A stretch of 64,000 bases of DNA from Boothiomyces macroporosus (GCA_027604185.1 JADGKB010000079.1:1-64000), one strand, 5' to 3'. Shown: positions 34,510-46,710, numbered from the stretch's first letter. Program-made: numbers and translations. The notes: a model not told the origin generated them from the sequence alone.

Positions 34510-37500
34510 ATGTATGTAGGTCAAGAGGAATCGACAGGCGAAGATCAGTTGCTGTTTATTCCACCTGAAGATGACACTTTGGATATAACGGAAATACGTG
34601 AAAAGAAAGAAAAGGGTAGACCAAAACGCACTGGGATTTTTAAAGATGATAAAGTACTATACGCACTAGTATTAGCTATTTTATATTAGTGTTCACATAA
34701 TGGAATATCAGAGTCGCAGTACTTGAGCAGTGGAAGTAGAATTGCTTCGATCGATATGTGTCACTACAACTTTCCAATGATTACTGGATTACACCATTTC
34801 CCACAAATAACATCGCTTTGTATCGTTGCGCAAGATATTAGAGAGATTGGAGGATTAGAGGCTTGTCCTAATCTAGAACAACTTTGGATCTGCGAGACGC
34901 GAATAACTAGGATTTCTGGACTGGAGACACTAGCAAAACTGAAAAAATTATTTCTGTACAGCAATCGTATTGCCAGGATGGAAGGGTTGAGTGACTTGAC
35001 GCAATTGGAGCTTCTATCACTATCAGATAACGGTAGATTAATAATAACCAAGAAATAACGGAGATTGAAAATCTAGATTCTTTGGATTCTTTAACTAATC
35101 TCCAACTGGGTAATAACAGAATTAGGGTTATTGGGAACTCGCTGAATTCTTGCAAGAACCTCAAAGTAAATATTCTTGACAAAGGAACTGAATCTTGCTG
35201 GGAATCAAATTTCCTCGTTCAGAGAGATATTGCATTTATCTGGACTAAAGAAACTAGAACATTTATGTTTAAGCGACCCGAATTTCTCTGATAATCCAAT
35301 TTGCTCACTATGCAACTACCAAACGAATGTAGTTCACCATTTGCCGCGGTTGATATCGTTCGATACATTGGATGTAACACAAGAATCTAGGAAAATGATT
35401 TCGGCAACTATAGTCAAAAAGAGAATGTAATTATTAGTTAACGAAAGGTATTATAACATGAGAATTATTACTATTCGTCGGAATTGCCAGTTTCTACTGC
35501 AGTCACTTGAGAGTGCCTCTGAACCAAGTATTTCCTATGTCGAGGGCGAATATGAAAAGATCGCTTCGCGCTTGGCAAAGATAGTTCAGTATCTCGACAC
35601 TCAATCGTTAAAACCAAACCATAGAGTATTTTCAACTAATGTAGAAGAATGCAAATGTACCAAAGTTGGAAATGATTAGAAAAACTATGAGTGTAGTTGT
35701 AGAAACAAAAAACAAGTACAAAACGCAGTTAGTTGAAAGATTGGATTCCATTAAATTGCAAATTATAGAACAGTGCAATGAAGCAATTCGATGTTTGTTG
35801 TTGGAGTTGGAAACGGGAGGAAATGTTCGATTTGAAGACGAACAAAAAGGCGCGCAGTGGGTGAACCATTGCGAAAAGCAGATTAAAAAGTTTATAAAAA
35901 GAGTAGCTTCAAAAGATTCGCCAAAAACGATCCAGATTCACCGTATTTCAAAGCTACATAACAGAGGATCAAAGCTGAAATTTGACGTACGTTCGACTAA
36001 TTCCAGGAAAAGGCTGCAAATTCCAATGGTAATGAGAAATATTTTTGTTTCCAAATCAATCCAGCAAATCAAGATATATTTTCAATAGCTGAAAATGGTT
36101 TAGAACACGATCGATCATCTGGAATCGTAGTGACCAACTACTTTGAATGTAATATTAGCGAACTGCCAAAAACAAGAAAGAATGGATTGAGAAGGGCAAT
36201 TATTGTTCGAACTGTTGGTTTGCATTGCCAAGAAGTATCAGCAGAGCTGGATCTTTTAAAAATAACTAAATACGATTACCCAGGATTTGATGCAGTTTAT
36301 CAGAAAATTGGGAATTCAGAGACGAAAAGTTCTGCCGAGCAATCGAGAAAATATCTGATATTTAACACTGACGCGGTTGTAGCAGAGTATTCTGTCGAGT
36401 ATTCTCTTGAATCTGATACAGAAAAAAGCATTAGTCAGTTAGAACGGCTTTTACTCGATATTGCTTTTTCCAACAGGATATCTCATGCCAATATGCCTGC
36501 AATTGTTCAAGAATTATCTGCAAAGATAAAGCAAACAGTATCTATCATTTAATGTAGCCTGCAAACCAGCAATATAAAGACATGCTGAATTTAGAGAAAT
36601 TGGAAAAGGATTATCCTGAATTGAAAGGGATGGATGATATGTCAAAGTCGGTTGCTGAATATCAGGTTAGTATCTTGCTTATATACAGAAACATTACCAA
36701 TCAGGAGAGGTATCAAAGGATTATTTAAATTTCACCGGATTTCACAACATTGAATTTGATACTCACATAGACAGAAACAAAATCGTAAGGCTTACAATCA
36801 ATCATTCAAATTTAAAGCATTTTCCATACATTCCTCTGCTTCCCAACTTGGAATATCTAAACTTGAGCTTTAATGAAATACAAATAATCCCAGAGCTTCC
36901 GCAATTACCACGTTTAAAGAGTTTAGAATTAATAGCAAACCAATGCACTGATTTTACGGACATCATTTCGCTTTCAAAGTGCAATCAAAACTTTGAAGCC
37001 ATTGATTTACGATTGAACCCTGTCAGCAAAAAGAACGAATTCAAGAGCTTCTTGATTCATCAAATCAAAAATGTCTGTTCAATAAACGGTTGCACGATAT
37101 CGACAGAAGAAAAGGCATTGCACATCAAGTTATATGCTACCAGTTGGAAACAGTTTTTCGAACAGAGTAGTTCCAATCAAAATCAAAGCTTCCGCCCACT
37201 TTCAATTAGAACACTATCTGGACCAGAGTCATCTTCTCTGGAGCAAAATTACTTTAAAATTTCACATTCGCTTCAAGAAAAACTCGACCCACAACTTTTA
37301 ACGACTTTGGAATTGGATAACTGCCAGCTTTTGAATTTGGATGCGTTACCAGACCAGTAATCTCTATTTAAATTAGAATGGAGAAATTAAAATGGGCAAG
37401 TTTTAGAAACAACTTCCTCAGAGATATTACAAAACTTTCAAAGTATACAAATTTGGAGGAATTGTCTGTTGAGAAAAACGAAATAACCAACATTGATTGT

Positions 37501-38952
37501 TTAGCAAATCTCCACAGTCTTACTAAATTGGATGCATCAGCAAACAGAATTTCTCAGGTGGAAAATGGATCCTTCAAATCACTCATGTTCCTCTGCCTTG
37601 AAAAGAATTTAATCAAGAGCCTTCGACCGTTTGCAAAGATTTCTTCACTTTTAGAGCTCTGTAAGTATTTATATAATCTAGATGTTGGAGATAATTTAAT
37701 TACTCACTCGTTCACCACGTTTCCCTTAAAAGAATTACCAAAGCTGATTATCTTGGACTTGACGTTGAATGCGGTATGCAAGGTGCCCAATTTCCGACTG
37801 TTTACAATTTTCCACCTGAATAGGTTAAAGATTTTGAATGGTACTGGCATCACAGTAAAAGACCAAGCCCAAGCAAAGGAAATGTATATGGGGAAATTGA
37901 CAATTGAACTATTAGGAGAAAAAATTGGGCATTTCAATTTCAAAAACATTACCGAGCTTGATTTGAGAAATTGTAAAATTAGAGAAATCGATTGCTTGGC
38001 AGGAGGTGAATTTAGGAGTTTGCGAAAATTGAATTTTGACAATAATCTGCTGGTCAATATCGACTGTTTTACAACTCTTTGTGGACTAAGACATCTCAGC
38101 TTGAACAATAACAAGATTGAAAGATTGCTCTCTGTTGACCAAGTGGCCAATGGTAAACCAGATGATGTAGCTAAACCATACTTGAAGAGCCTGTTGCCAA
38201 ATTTAGAGGAACTATACCTTGGTTACAACAGTATTGCTAGGATATCAGATTTGGGTTTACATCGAATGCCGCAACTCAAGATCCTTTATCTTCAAGGAAA
38301 TAAAATTGGAAGAGTAAATATAGTTAATGCAGGTGGATGGCTTGGAGCAAATGACAAACTTGATCGAGCTGGTACTGGATAAGAATCAAATCAAACAGAT
38401 TGATCCGCTTTCTTTCTTATCTCTGATAAACTTGCGGGAATTACATATAAAGTAAATCCTTTTGATTCTAGGGAAAACAGGTTAAAGACACTAGCAAACT
38501 TTGATTGTCTACCAAATCTACAAATATTATTCCTCACTAATAATCGTATACACGAAATGTCAGAGATTGAAGTAAGTAATATTAATGTAGAAAATGAAAT
38601 TGCCAAGTATCCTTGAGATTTCTCTTGCTTCTAACGCGGTGTGTAGAAAACAACTGTATAGAATAGGTTTAGTGATTAGATTCCCACATATTATGGGGAT
38701 AGATGGAAAAGAAGTTACCAATGAAGAACGGCAGCGTGCTCATACATTTTATTTGGAACAGTGTTTGATTAGAGAAGATCCAGTTTCGAAAATTGTTGCT
38801 AATTCGCAAAACAATAACATTATGGGATCAGCAATTAATCCGAAAAATACTGTAAAAATCACTTCTGTAGTTTTAGATGGTAATTATTTGTAATTGTAGG
38901 CTTGGAAATGAAATTATCTGCCAATTCTGGGTTTGGTGTAGGTAGACCATAG
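34510..38952 (+). CDS. LRRC9: LRRC9-like leucine-rich repeat protein (1386 aa)
   Basis: Fifteen exons and 14 introns of 19-23 nt (34669-34689, 35033-35052, 35166-35184, 35427-35447, 35626-35644, 35987-36006, 36538-36557, 36666-36688, 37357-37376, 37661-37681, 38314-38332, 38452-38471, 38572-38590, 38880-38899). The spliced length is divisible by three. Order of parts as in LRRC9: CSHNGIS, first LRR block (LCIVAQDIREIGGLE, NLAGNQISSF), NPICSLCNYQTNVVHHLP with FDTLDV, RMYYNMRI, a helical linker, then further LRR blocks (LYVGDNLI, LPKLIILDL, LYLQGNKIGRV). LRRC9 is found in flagellated eukaryotes and is linked to cilia. The intron at 37661-37681 has no stop. Confidence 0.92.
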
Positions 38953-39096
38953 ATGTAATTATACCAATAAATAGAGCGTATATTTCTGTTTGCATTTCAA
39001 AATATCATTTTCAGCTCCACTCTAATCATATTCTTTGTTAACACTTTTTTGTATTTCGGAAATACACTACTAAACAAACATTGAGATTTATTAGTT

Positions 39097-39172
39097 GAGT
39101 TACTAATCAATCTGATTCTCTCGAGTTACTAATCAATCTGATTCTCTCGAGTTACTAATCAATCTGATTCTC
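39097..39172. repeat. Three tandem copies of a 26-bp unit
   Basis: Units begin GAGTTACTAATCAATCTGAT and end TCTCTC, at 39097-39122, 39123-39148 and 39149-39172 (last copy cut by two bases). They lie in the short space between the converging ends of LRRC9 and RPP1. They are a simple direct repeat, possibly polymorphic in copy number. Confidence 0.9.
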
Positions 39173-39204
39173 ATTGATAAACTTTACAATTATCAATATT
39201 TGAA

Positions 39205-40138
39205 TCATTTTTTATTCTTTTTATTCGCTTCTTTTGGATTTGCACTCTCTTCCCTACTTCTTTTCTTTTCATTTTTAGGGCTTTCTATCAATATCACTGA
39301 TTTAAAAGTTTTCTGACGTGTAACTACAATCAACAATAAAATACATCCATGCACAACGCAGCTGGCAGGATTAGAATTGATGGCATCCCTTGCAACTTGA
39401 CCATTCATTTTAAGCATAAAGCAGAGGTTAATAACATCGGCAGCTCCTCTGAACTGGAGCAAGTCACTAGCTTCACTGGAAATAATCACGTTTTTCCCTT
39501 TTGTAACTCTCATTAGTGCCATTGCATTTGAAATAATGTTGCGCTTCACAGTGACATCTCCTTTAGGATTGTGATACCTTTAATGGCAGGGGCATAAGTC
39601 AATTCAAAGTGTATCCCCCTGCTAATGGCCATATTAATTGACGGAAGCTTCAAATAGAACGGAAGCCTCTGTGTGCAATCTATTGTGATTATATCTACTT
39701 CCATTTCCTGACACGCTTGATTGAACTGTTTTTCATTGTACGGAACTACACTAATTAAATTATAACTTTGGAATAAAGGGTTTGATTTAATTGAATAATT
39801 GAATGTCAGATTTGTTAATGGGATATGAAGGCGAGTATAAATCTTGAATAAATCATCAGGTGATCTTAGCTTGGTGTTGGTAATTCTATGCTGCGTGATT
39901 AAATTCATGTAGTCGCTCACTGGTATTGAACATGGCTTTTTAGAATACAGCTACCTACGGTAAGACTCGTCTACCTGCGGTTAGTTTTAAAAACCTTGCA
40001 TTAGAAACCAGCTACCTTTTCCTTTGTCAAATTATTCGTCGTCACTGTCAATGCGATCCCATTGTAACCCAATTCGCTCATCAATTTAATCGTTTCAAGT
40101 GGCTTCTTGAAAGTATCATTTGGGACAAGGAGATCCAT
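39205..40138 (-). CDS. RPP1: RNase P/MRP protein subunit RPP1 (RPP30)
   Basis: Model: complement(join(39205..39323, 39345..39557, 39578..39935, 40016..40138)), 270 aa. Family features: an N-terminal TIM-barrel start (MDLLVPNDTFKK, LGYNGIALTVTT), LPFYLKLPSINMAISRGIHFELTYAPAIKD, and ALMRVTKGKNVIISSEA...FRGAADVINLC. It is a subunit of the ribonucleoproteins that mature tRNA and rRNA. The 21-nt intron at 39324-39344 has no stop. The acceptor at 39558 could also be used three bases earlier (17-nt intron). Between exons 1 and 2 lies an 80-nt block made of four intron-like units. The ATG is 18 bp from that of PRP17. Confidence 0.92.
39936..40015 (-). other. Composite intervening sequence: four intron-like units end to end
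   Basis: On the RPP1 strand the exon ...LTKEK is followed by units at 40015-39995 (21 nt), 39994-39975 (20), 39974-39955 (20) and 39954-39936 (19), and then by the exon PCSIPVSDYMN. Every unit begins with GT (GTAGCTGG, GTTTTTAA, GTAGACGA, GTAGCTGT) and ends with AG. Each has a pyrimidine-TAA or TTAC core in the usual branch position (TTCTAATG, ACTAACC, CTTACC, TTCTAAA). Each has the length of a single intron here. Removal of all 80 nt keeps the frame and matches the RPP30 spacing. The first and last units start with the same seven bases. Confidence 0.8.
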
Positions 40139-40156
40139 TTTTTTATTTTTTTGAAA

Positions 40157-41817
40157 ATGGGGATCGTTGATTACTCGGATTCAGACGACGATCAACCAGT
40201 AAAGAAAATAAAAACGGATTTCGCACCGGATGTCACAGTGAAGGAGCTGCCAACCATGTACACCACAGTCGATTCGAAAGAGCTCACCAGAAACATTCCC
40301 TTGAAAGATTTGAATGAACCAATCCAAGGGCCAGCGAATCCATTTTCAGTTACAAAGCAGATACAAGCACGAAACATGATGTCTGGATTTGTCGAAGAGC
40401 ACCACATGAATGATGCTACCTTTAATAACTTGTCTCGTACTTTTGATGCATATGGATATACTGTAAATCCAGACGGGAGCCATACTGATATGGTTGGTGA
40501 TATGGACCTGGCAAAGAAGCAAGAAGGCAGAACCATTGATGAAATCAAAAAGAAGAGAAAGGAAAGAGAGGGTAAAGGGAATGTTGAAGATGACTCTTTC
40601 AAAGGGCCATGGGTAACTATAGTTAATATAGGCTGGATTCAAGGATAAAATATATGATATGCCGATGCGAACAAAAGAACAGGATGTGTATGTGGCTCCA
40701 CAGTACACCTTTGATAAGAAAAAGCTGGAACCAAAAGAAACAAAGGAAACTACCACTTTCCATGGCAACGAGGAATACGATTATTTGGGTAGATCGTTCA
40801 TGCATCCGCCTTCTGATGTTGGTGTTAATCTGCACGGGGAGATTGGAAACAAAGAGTGCTTTATTCCAAAGAATCTTATTCATACTTGGACTGGGCATAC
40901 CAAAGGAGTCAATGCTATTAGATTCTTTCCTAAAACTGCCCATCTTCTCCTATCTTGTAGTTTAGATCACAAAATCAAGCTATGGGATGTGTATCGGGAA
41001 AGACAATGTAAGCGAACATATATGGGCCACGAAAAAGGTGTCAGGGATGTACAGTTCAATAATGACGGAACGAAATTCCTATCCGCATCGTACGATAAAT
41101 TTGTAAAGCTATGGGATACAGAAACAGGACAATGTGTACAACGATACCCAATGAAAAAAATTCCATTCTGTTTGCGATTCAACCCTAACGAGTCAAAGAA
41201 TAACATGTTCTTGGTTGGCAGTGAAGATAGAAAGATTTATCAGTACGATACTCGATCACAAGAGGTTGTTGAAACCTATGATCGTCACTTGGGTCCTGTA
41301 AATTCAATTACATTCTGTCACGACAACCGCAAGTTTATTTCTACAAGGTAATTGTAACTGATTTAGTGATGACAAAACTTTAAGAATATGGGAATTTGGA
41401 ATCCCCATCGTAATCAAGTTTGTGGCTGAATCTGATTTACATTCTATGCCTGCAGTCACCCTGTCTTATGATCGCAAAAACTTTGCTTGTCAGTCCCTTG
41501 ACAACAAGATCTACATCTTTTCAGCTGAAGGCATGCTCAGACAAAACAAGAAAAAGATTTTCCAAGGACACCTAGTTGCCGGGTATGCTTGCCAACCAGG
41601 CTGGTCGCCAGATAACCGCTTCATAATGAGTGGAGACAGTGAAGGTAAAATGTGGTTCTGGGATTACAAAACTACAAAGCTATATAAAAAGTTTCAAGCT
41701 CATGATAAAGTAATCACCAGTTGTTTATGGCATCCGCATGAAAGCAGTAAGGTTGCTACTAGTAGTTGGGATGGCACAATCAAGTAAGTATTTCTTAATA
41801 TTAGATTCTGGGATTAA
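40157..41817 (+). CDS. PRP17: PRP17/CDC40 splicing factor
   Basis: Model: join(40157..40612, 40632..41347, 41367..41783, 41805..41817), 533 aa, introns of 19, 19 and 21 nt. The last exon is 13 nt and gives the end FWD. The N-terminus has the PRP17 features ANPFSVTKQIQARN, FNNLSRTFDAYGYTVNP and KGPWAGFKDK. A seven-blade WD40 propeller follows (HTKGVNAIRFFPKTAHLLLS, IKLWDVYRERQCKRTYMGH, DDKTLRIWEFGIPIVIKF, LPAVT-like segment, SSWDGTIKFWD). Prp17 acts in the second step of pre-mRNA splicing, so a factor of the machinery that must handle these very short introns is encoded here. Confidence 0.95.
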
Positions 41818-41966
41818 GCAAATTTCAACATAATATATTTTTGAAACGAATTTTACTTTGCGGTTATATTGAAGTTTGGAATTACAAAGAAACTAAAGGA
41901 TTGAGCATCTGTGTGATAAATTGTAAACAATTACTCTTTAGACTAATATTTATTAAGATCAAACTT

Positions 41967-44778
41967 TCAGTTTGTTGAGATGCTGGTGCGAGTTTTGCGT
42001 TCATACTCTGCCCATCTCATCAATGGTACTTTGTGTTGTTCAAAAGGAGAAGACTCATCGTCGCCATGCCCAGCTTTTGATTGCTTTTCACCAGTAACCT
42101 TGCGAGTTTCGCCCCAGGAGAAATCATCAAAGTTCCAAAATGCATATAGTGGTAGTATGAATTGCCAGATTGGTAATGCGAGCAAATAGATTAGCATCCA
42201 ACCAATATATGACAGCCGACGGCCAGTTAACAGAACAATGAAGGCAGGTAAAAAGATTACTAGAACCATTGAAATTGTCATTACTGCATTCGTGATGTTA
42301 TCAGTGATTGGGGGTGCTTTAGCTATGGTTGAAAAGATCAGATAGTATGTGGAAATGAGACCTGCAGGCATGACAGCAGTAGAGAGCAGGTCCATAAAGA
42401 CTAGAAACTATTGTTAACATAAGGTACCTGCATAGAAAAGCAAAACGTTCCACATAAAGCATCAACAAGTACCAATTCCATCAAATTGTGAATAGTAGAG
42501 TTGATCCATCTTCTACGTTGTGATAAAAGAGTCTTGAAATCATCTGGCACAACAGTTTTACAAAATGCTTTTGGAACATATATAGTCTTACGCAATGGGA
42601 ATTGTCGAAGCATGATTGTGGTCAAAAATCTATCTTCACCCAACAATAGCAAATTCTTGTCGTGTAAGGTAAAGACTTCGTTTGTGGAATATTGTTCAAT
42701 GATATCTGGGTTTCCGATTACCGGTATAGTCAGCCCGTCCTTGTTGGTACTTTTAATTCTCCACATGCAGAAACAACCTGGCAAGCAAGTAACACCGCCA
42801 AATAGAGACTCAAATGCTTTACCCATACCATGCGAGATAAAGTATTCAAATACTTGAATCATGGTAACCCAAGACTGCTTTTTGTTTGCAATTCGAGTTT
42901 CACCGCATAGACCATTGATTAGAGGATCATTTTGCACGGCATTAATCAAATAGTGCAATGACATTGTATCAACCATGGTATCTGCATCCACCATGAGCAC
43001 TGTTTCATAGAAATCTGGTGTGACACCTGCAACATGGTTAATCTTGGTAAAAAGGTCGTAATCTAGAGGAGTCATGCGATCATTTAGAGTTACACGAGAG
43101 AAAAAGTTCATCAGAATTAATTGAGAATCTCTTTTTCCTCTGTTTCCAGGTTTTGCACTTCCTTGCTCTTCGGGCGTACCACATTTCACAATCAGAACCA
43201 TTGGCACCATATGACCGTCTACATTGTAGGTACCGCAATACACTTTGGCCATATTCAGCTGTTTAGATCCGGTTGCAATTGCAACGTACTGCTTTGGTTC
43301 TGGGTCTTTACCAAATTTCTTGGAATGGTGCATCATCCTGATCAATATTTCTGGTGTGGTATATTCATTTCCACTACCTTTAACAAGCCCATCAGCAATG
43401 ACAAAAAGAAGCTTCTTTCGGTCATCATAATCTGTTTTCGCTAATGAATCCAACGTGTTCTTGAGAGATTCTCTTCCTTCACTGTAGCAGGTTACCAAGC
43501 AAGCAGTATATAATTCTCCAGCTTGAACCTTTTCAACAGTTGTTTCAGAATCCATAGTTAAGACTGATCCTCGAAGGACCTGAATACCATCTCCTAGTAA
43601 CGGTTCAGATTGATGGCTAGGTGATTTCAAAGCAAATTCACTGACCATATGTTCAGAAGTAGGGTTTCTCGCCAATCTGGCTGATACAAACCAATCAAAC
43701 AGCAGTGCCATGATGAATTTGGAAAAGAGGATAGTCAATATAATTGCTGCAATGGTATAAACAAAAAGCTTTGACAAGATACAGCTCATAGGCAAGTTGT
43801 TTAGCGTCCCCACCGTATACTTTTGAATTAGGCAATCGGCAACAATACCAGTAGCTACCTTTGACTGAGCCATTAAATGTGTCATGTCATTCAGTGTTTG
43901 TGCTTTTCTGATCAGTGCATCAACAGGATCTCCTTTAATAGGGTCTGGAAATTGACTAAAGTAGGGCTGGAAATTCAAAACATTTGTCTGATAAACCACC
44001 AAGTTTCGTTGAATAACATCTGACCAATCGTAAGCAGGTTTAGGACTGACTGTTACAAGTTTGTTTTGGAAACCAGTGATTTGAGTGTACAACGTGAGGT
44101 TTTGATTCTGGACCAAATCATTGAGATCCAGGCAGTTATTATTCTGCTGACACAACGATTGCACTTTGGAAAAAGAATACAAAGAAACTGCGTTGTCTGA
44201 ACAGCTAGCAATCGGGTCTGCCTGAAATACAGCTGACACATCTATGCCAGAAAAGGAAGATGATGTCTGTTCAAACAAAGTATTGTACGGTGGGAACATT
44301 GTCGTTGATAAATACATGTTGCCAAATATTACTACACCTCCTGCTATTAGTAAAAGTTACCATAGGCGTTTATTGGCACTGTGTTTTGTAGTAGCGATTC
44401 GGGGCAGAGCAAATTGGGCATGAACAGCAAGACAAATATCGTTGAAGCCATCATTAGAAATGCAATAAAACAGAGGGCAATCTTTTCCCTCCAAGCTTGC
44501 TGCGATTGTGGTAAAATACCGAAAAGCCTAAGCAGGAATGGGGGGAAGCAACAAGTAACACCCCAAGAAAAGATCACCCACGAGCTGGGTTTATCTTTAG
44601 GCTTTTCAAATATGACTTTGTTTCTAGCGATCGTAGTTTTCCTTCCAACTGTTCTGCTAGCGGTTGCCTTTCGTGCAATGGTCCTCCTGCGATCTGCTCC
44701 ATTTTCTGTTTGCCTGCGAGTAGGCGCGAATAATGTTGGTCTACGAGCTGCAGAGAATAGCGACTCTTCGTCTCCCAT
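41967..44778 (-). CDS. Chitin synthase, class IV-like, copy A
   Basis: Model: complement(join(41967..42407, 42428..44340, 44361..44778)), 923 aa, two 20-nt introns. A basic N-terminal tail (RRRTIARKAT) and membrane helices come first. A lumenal region and the GT2 catalytic domain follow: TCYSEGRESLKNTLDSL, LMVDADTMVD, GGVTCLPGCFCMWRIK, LLLGEDRFLTT and SQRRRWINSTIHNL near residue 745. C-terminal membrane segments complete the chitin-extruding channel. The order and the CLPGCF...EDRFLTT...QRRRW signature match fungal class IV (Chs3-like) enzymes. No myosin or cytochrome b5 domain is evident. It uses UDP-GlcNAc to make wall chitin. I chose the ATG at 44778. Confidence 0.94.
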
Positions 44779-45215
44779 TAATTTTAGTATAAAAGTCACC
44801 GCACCATTATTTTTTTAAAGGATCTGTAAATACGGGGCTTGACCGTAGGCGCAAAAGTCTAATCAGCCTTGTGTTTGTGCAGAGAAAAGAGAAAGGAAAC
44901 GGGCATGGAATGATTGAAGGCATACACGACAGTTACTGTGTTGCTGAATTCATCATTAGGAATTCCCTGCAAGAAAATGAACGACACACTTAGTGTATAG
45001 GATGATAAACCAAAATAAACTCTTGTAAAGTTGAGTGTATGATGCCAATCCGAGACTTTTCCAAGCATTTCTTTCAATTACGCGATATATCGTATTAACA
45101 TCAACACGAATGAATTATAACTAGCTCGTATTCAATTCGCCATGATAAAGCGGTCATGGAAATACCGTGCTGAGGAATCCCTAGTGGCTTGAATGTTCGA
45201 AAAAGTTTCCTCAAG
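44779..45215. other. Intergenic region upstream of chitin synthase A
   Basis: A minus-strand frame at 44859-45071 could code for about 71 residues starting MLGKVSDWHH. I could not confirm it as a gene or join it to another exon, and it may be a leader of the chitin synthase transcript. Confidence 0.35.
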
Positions 45216-45458
45216 ATGGCAAAGTGGGCAGTGGTTAGCACGTACTACAAACACGAAGAATACTCTCTAGATATTTTTTATAGTGATAATGCCTTGAAAT
45301 CTCATCTACAAGAAGAATTGTATAAAGTGTCCAAACGCTTTGATGATGTAGAAATCAGCCAATCGTTGGATGACTTGATTGATGCTTGTACATTCTTCGG
45401 CAACAAGATGGTTTCTGATCAATATGGATGGGGAATCAGAGAAATCCGAAAGATTTAA
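45216..45458 (+). CDS. Small hypothetical protein (80 aa)
   Basis: The frame codes for MAKWAVVSTYYKHEEYSLD and continues with a charged, probably helical sequence (LQEELYKVSKRFDDVEISQS, ACTFFGNKMVSDQYGWGIREI). Composition looks like a genuine soluble protein and not a random frame, but I recognise no family. The frame is open nine codons further to 45189. It converges on thymidylate kinase. Confidence 0.5.
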   Translation: MAKWAVVSTYYKHEEYSLDIFYSDNALKSHLQEELYKVSKRFDDVEISQSLDDLIDACTFFGNKMVSDQYGWGIREIRKI

Positions 45459-45550
45459 AAGAATTTGAATATAAATTTAGGGTACTTTGAGTCCAAGTAT
45501 TTTCTAGAAGAACGACAGTGAGATTTCAGTTGATCGGTAATTACACGTTT

Positions 45551-46246
45551 TTATTCATCTTTAAATTCTAGATATTCAAATTCTTTACTGGTAGATAAAT
45601 GGGAACCTATGATTTCCTTTACCGAATTAAATACTTTTTCTTTGGTACTATTAGAATCAATTACAGTCCATCCTTTACTCCTGGATTAGTTGGTCTTACA
45701 TTTTCTGGAAATTGGAATAGACTTTTTTTTGAAATTCTAGTTTTTCATATCTCTCTGTTCCATAATCTCCTCTTTGAATTGCCAACTCTGGATCCAAGTC
45801 AAAGAATAGAACCAAGTCAGGTTCTAGATTAGTAAAAAGTACTGAGTATTCCTTCATCACTGTGACAACACCAGTGAAAATCCAGTCCTTTGGCGGATGA
45901 ATAAGCGATACCAGAATAACAGTATCGATCAACCAAAAGCACGTAGCCCTCCAACAATAACTGTTTCATTTCATCCATTTGTTCCCACCTATTAGCAGAG
46001 AATAACAGATGAATCGCTTGGTCATTATTGCTCTTTCCGTTCAAGTAATCATTAATGATCTTTCCCGTAAGTGATTCGCGGTCTTGTTAACTACATTTAC
46101 TAGGAAATTTGAAAATCTTTGATTTCAATCCCAACTCTGAAAGGTACTGATTAATCAACTGTATTTGCGTAGACTTGCCGCTTCGATCACTGATTAGTGA
46201 AAATATACACTCCCTCGATAACAATCAACGTTCCCCTCTTTGTCAT
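45551..46246 (-). CDS. CDC8: Thymidylate kinase
   Basis: Model: complement(join(45551..45680, 45700..45823, 45843..46082, 46101..46189, 46209..46246)), 206 aa, with introns of 19, 19, 18 and 19 nt. P-loop: VIEGVDRSGKSTQ, split by the first intron. FPNRESLTGKIINDYL follows the 18-nt intron at 46083-46100. The DRY-type motif is LVDRYCYSGIAYSSAKGLD, and KPDLVLFFDLDPELAIQRG follows. The enzyme phosphorylates dTMP to dTDP. All motifs appear only after splicing. Its ATG is 28 bp from that of the divergent bL31m gene. Confidence 0.95.
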
Positions 46247-46274
46247 GATTTTATTTTTTCAAAATCAAAAAAAA

Positions 46275-46607
46275 ATGAAATCCACAGTATCAAGGCAATT
46301 CGTTCGCAATAGTTCATTTAAAGCAGTTCATCCAAGACCAATAAATATCAATCCGCCTACATTCCTACAGACCATTGTTCACTCTGATGGAAGCACATTC
46401 AGAATAAAAACAACTTCGCCAAAATCAATGATTACACTGACTAAAGATACTATTAATCATTCGCTGTGGAATCCGCTATCGCAAGTTGTGGATGATGAAA
46501 TTGGTGAATTGGCTAAATTTGAACAGCGATTTGGGGATTTAAGTGGTCTAGATTTTGTAGAAGCAAAAGAAACGAAAAAGGAAGCTAAGCCTAATAAAAA
46601 AAAGTAG
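46275..46607 (+). CDS. MRPL36: Mitochondrial ribosomal protein bL31m
   Basis: A 110-residue protein: short basic N-terminus (MKSTVSRQFVRNSSFK) fitting a presequence, then RPININPPTFLQTIVHSDGSTFRIKTTSP (quoted in parts: PPTFLQTIV, SDGSTF) and KDTINHSLWNP, the bL31m hallmarks, and a Lys-rich end. It belongs to the large subunit of the mitochondrial ribosome. The start codon at 46275 is preceded by a run of A. No intron. Confidence 0.88.
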   Translation: MKSTVSRQFVRNSSFKAVHPRPININPPTFLQTIVHSDGSTFRIKTTSPKSMITLTKDTINHSLWNPLSQVVDDEIGELAKFEQRFGDLSGLDFVEAKETKKEAKPNKKK

Positions 46608-46710
46608 AGCTTTAATGTATTTTGACTCTATCGGGTCATAGTATTTGGCCTGTGGTTTCTACACAAGAGTAAGTGACAAACTAGTACAAAGTCGGCCATG
46701 TATAAAGCAG

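Noticed and set aside
41818..41910. Further WD-like codons (VWNYKE) downstream of the PRP17 stop
   Set aside because: The spliced gene already ends in FWD like its family. The extra codons are separated by stops and could not be joined with a consistent frame.
44859..45200. Possible small minus-strand gene, including a faint likeness to the mitochondrial ATP synthase epsilon N-terminus in another frame (AWKSLGLASYTQ)
   Set aside because: No ATG or set of short introns gave an open frame of the right length, and the sequence after the likeness becomes hydrophobic, unlike epsilon.
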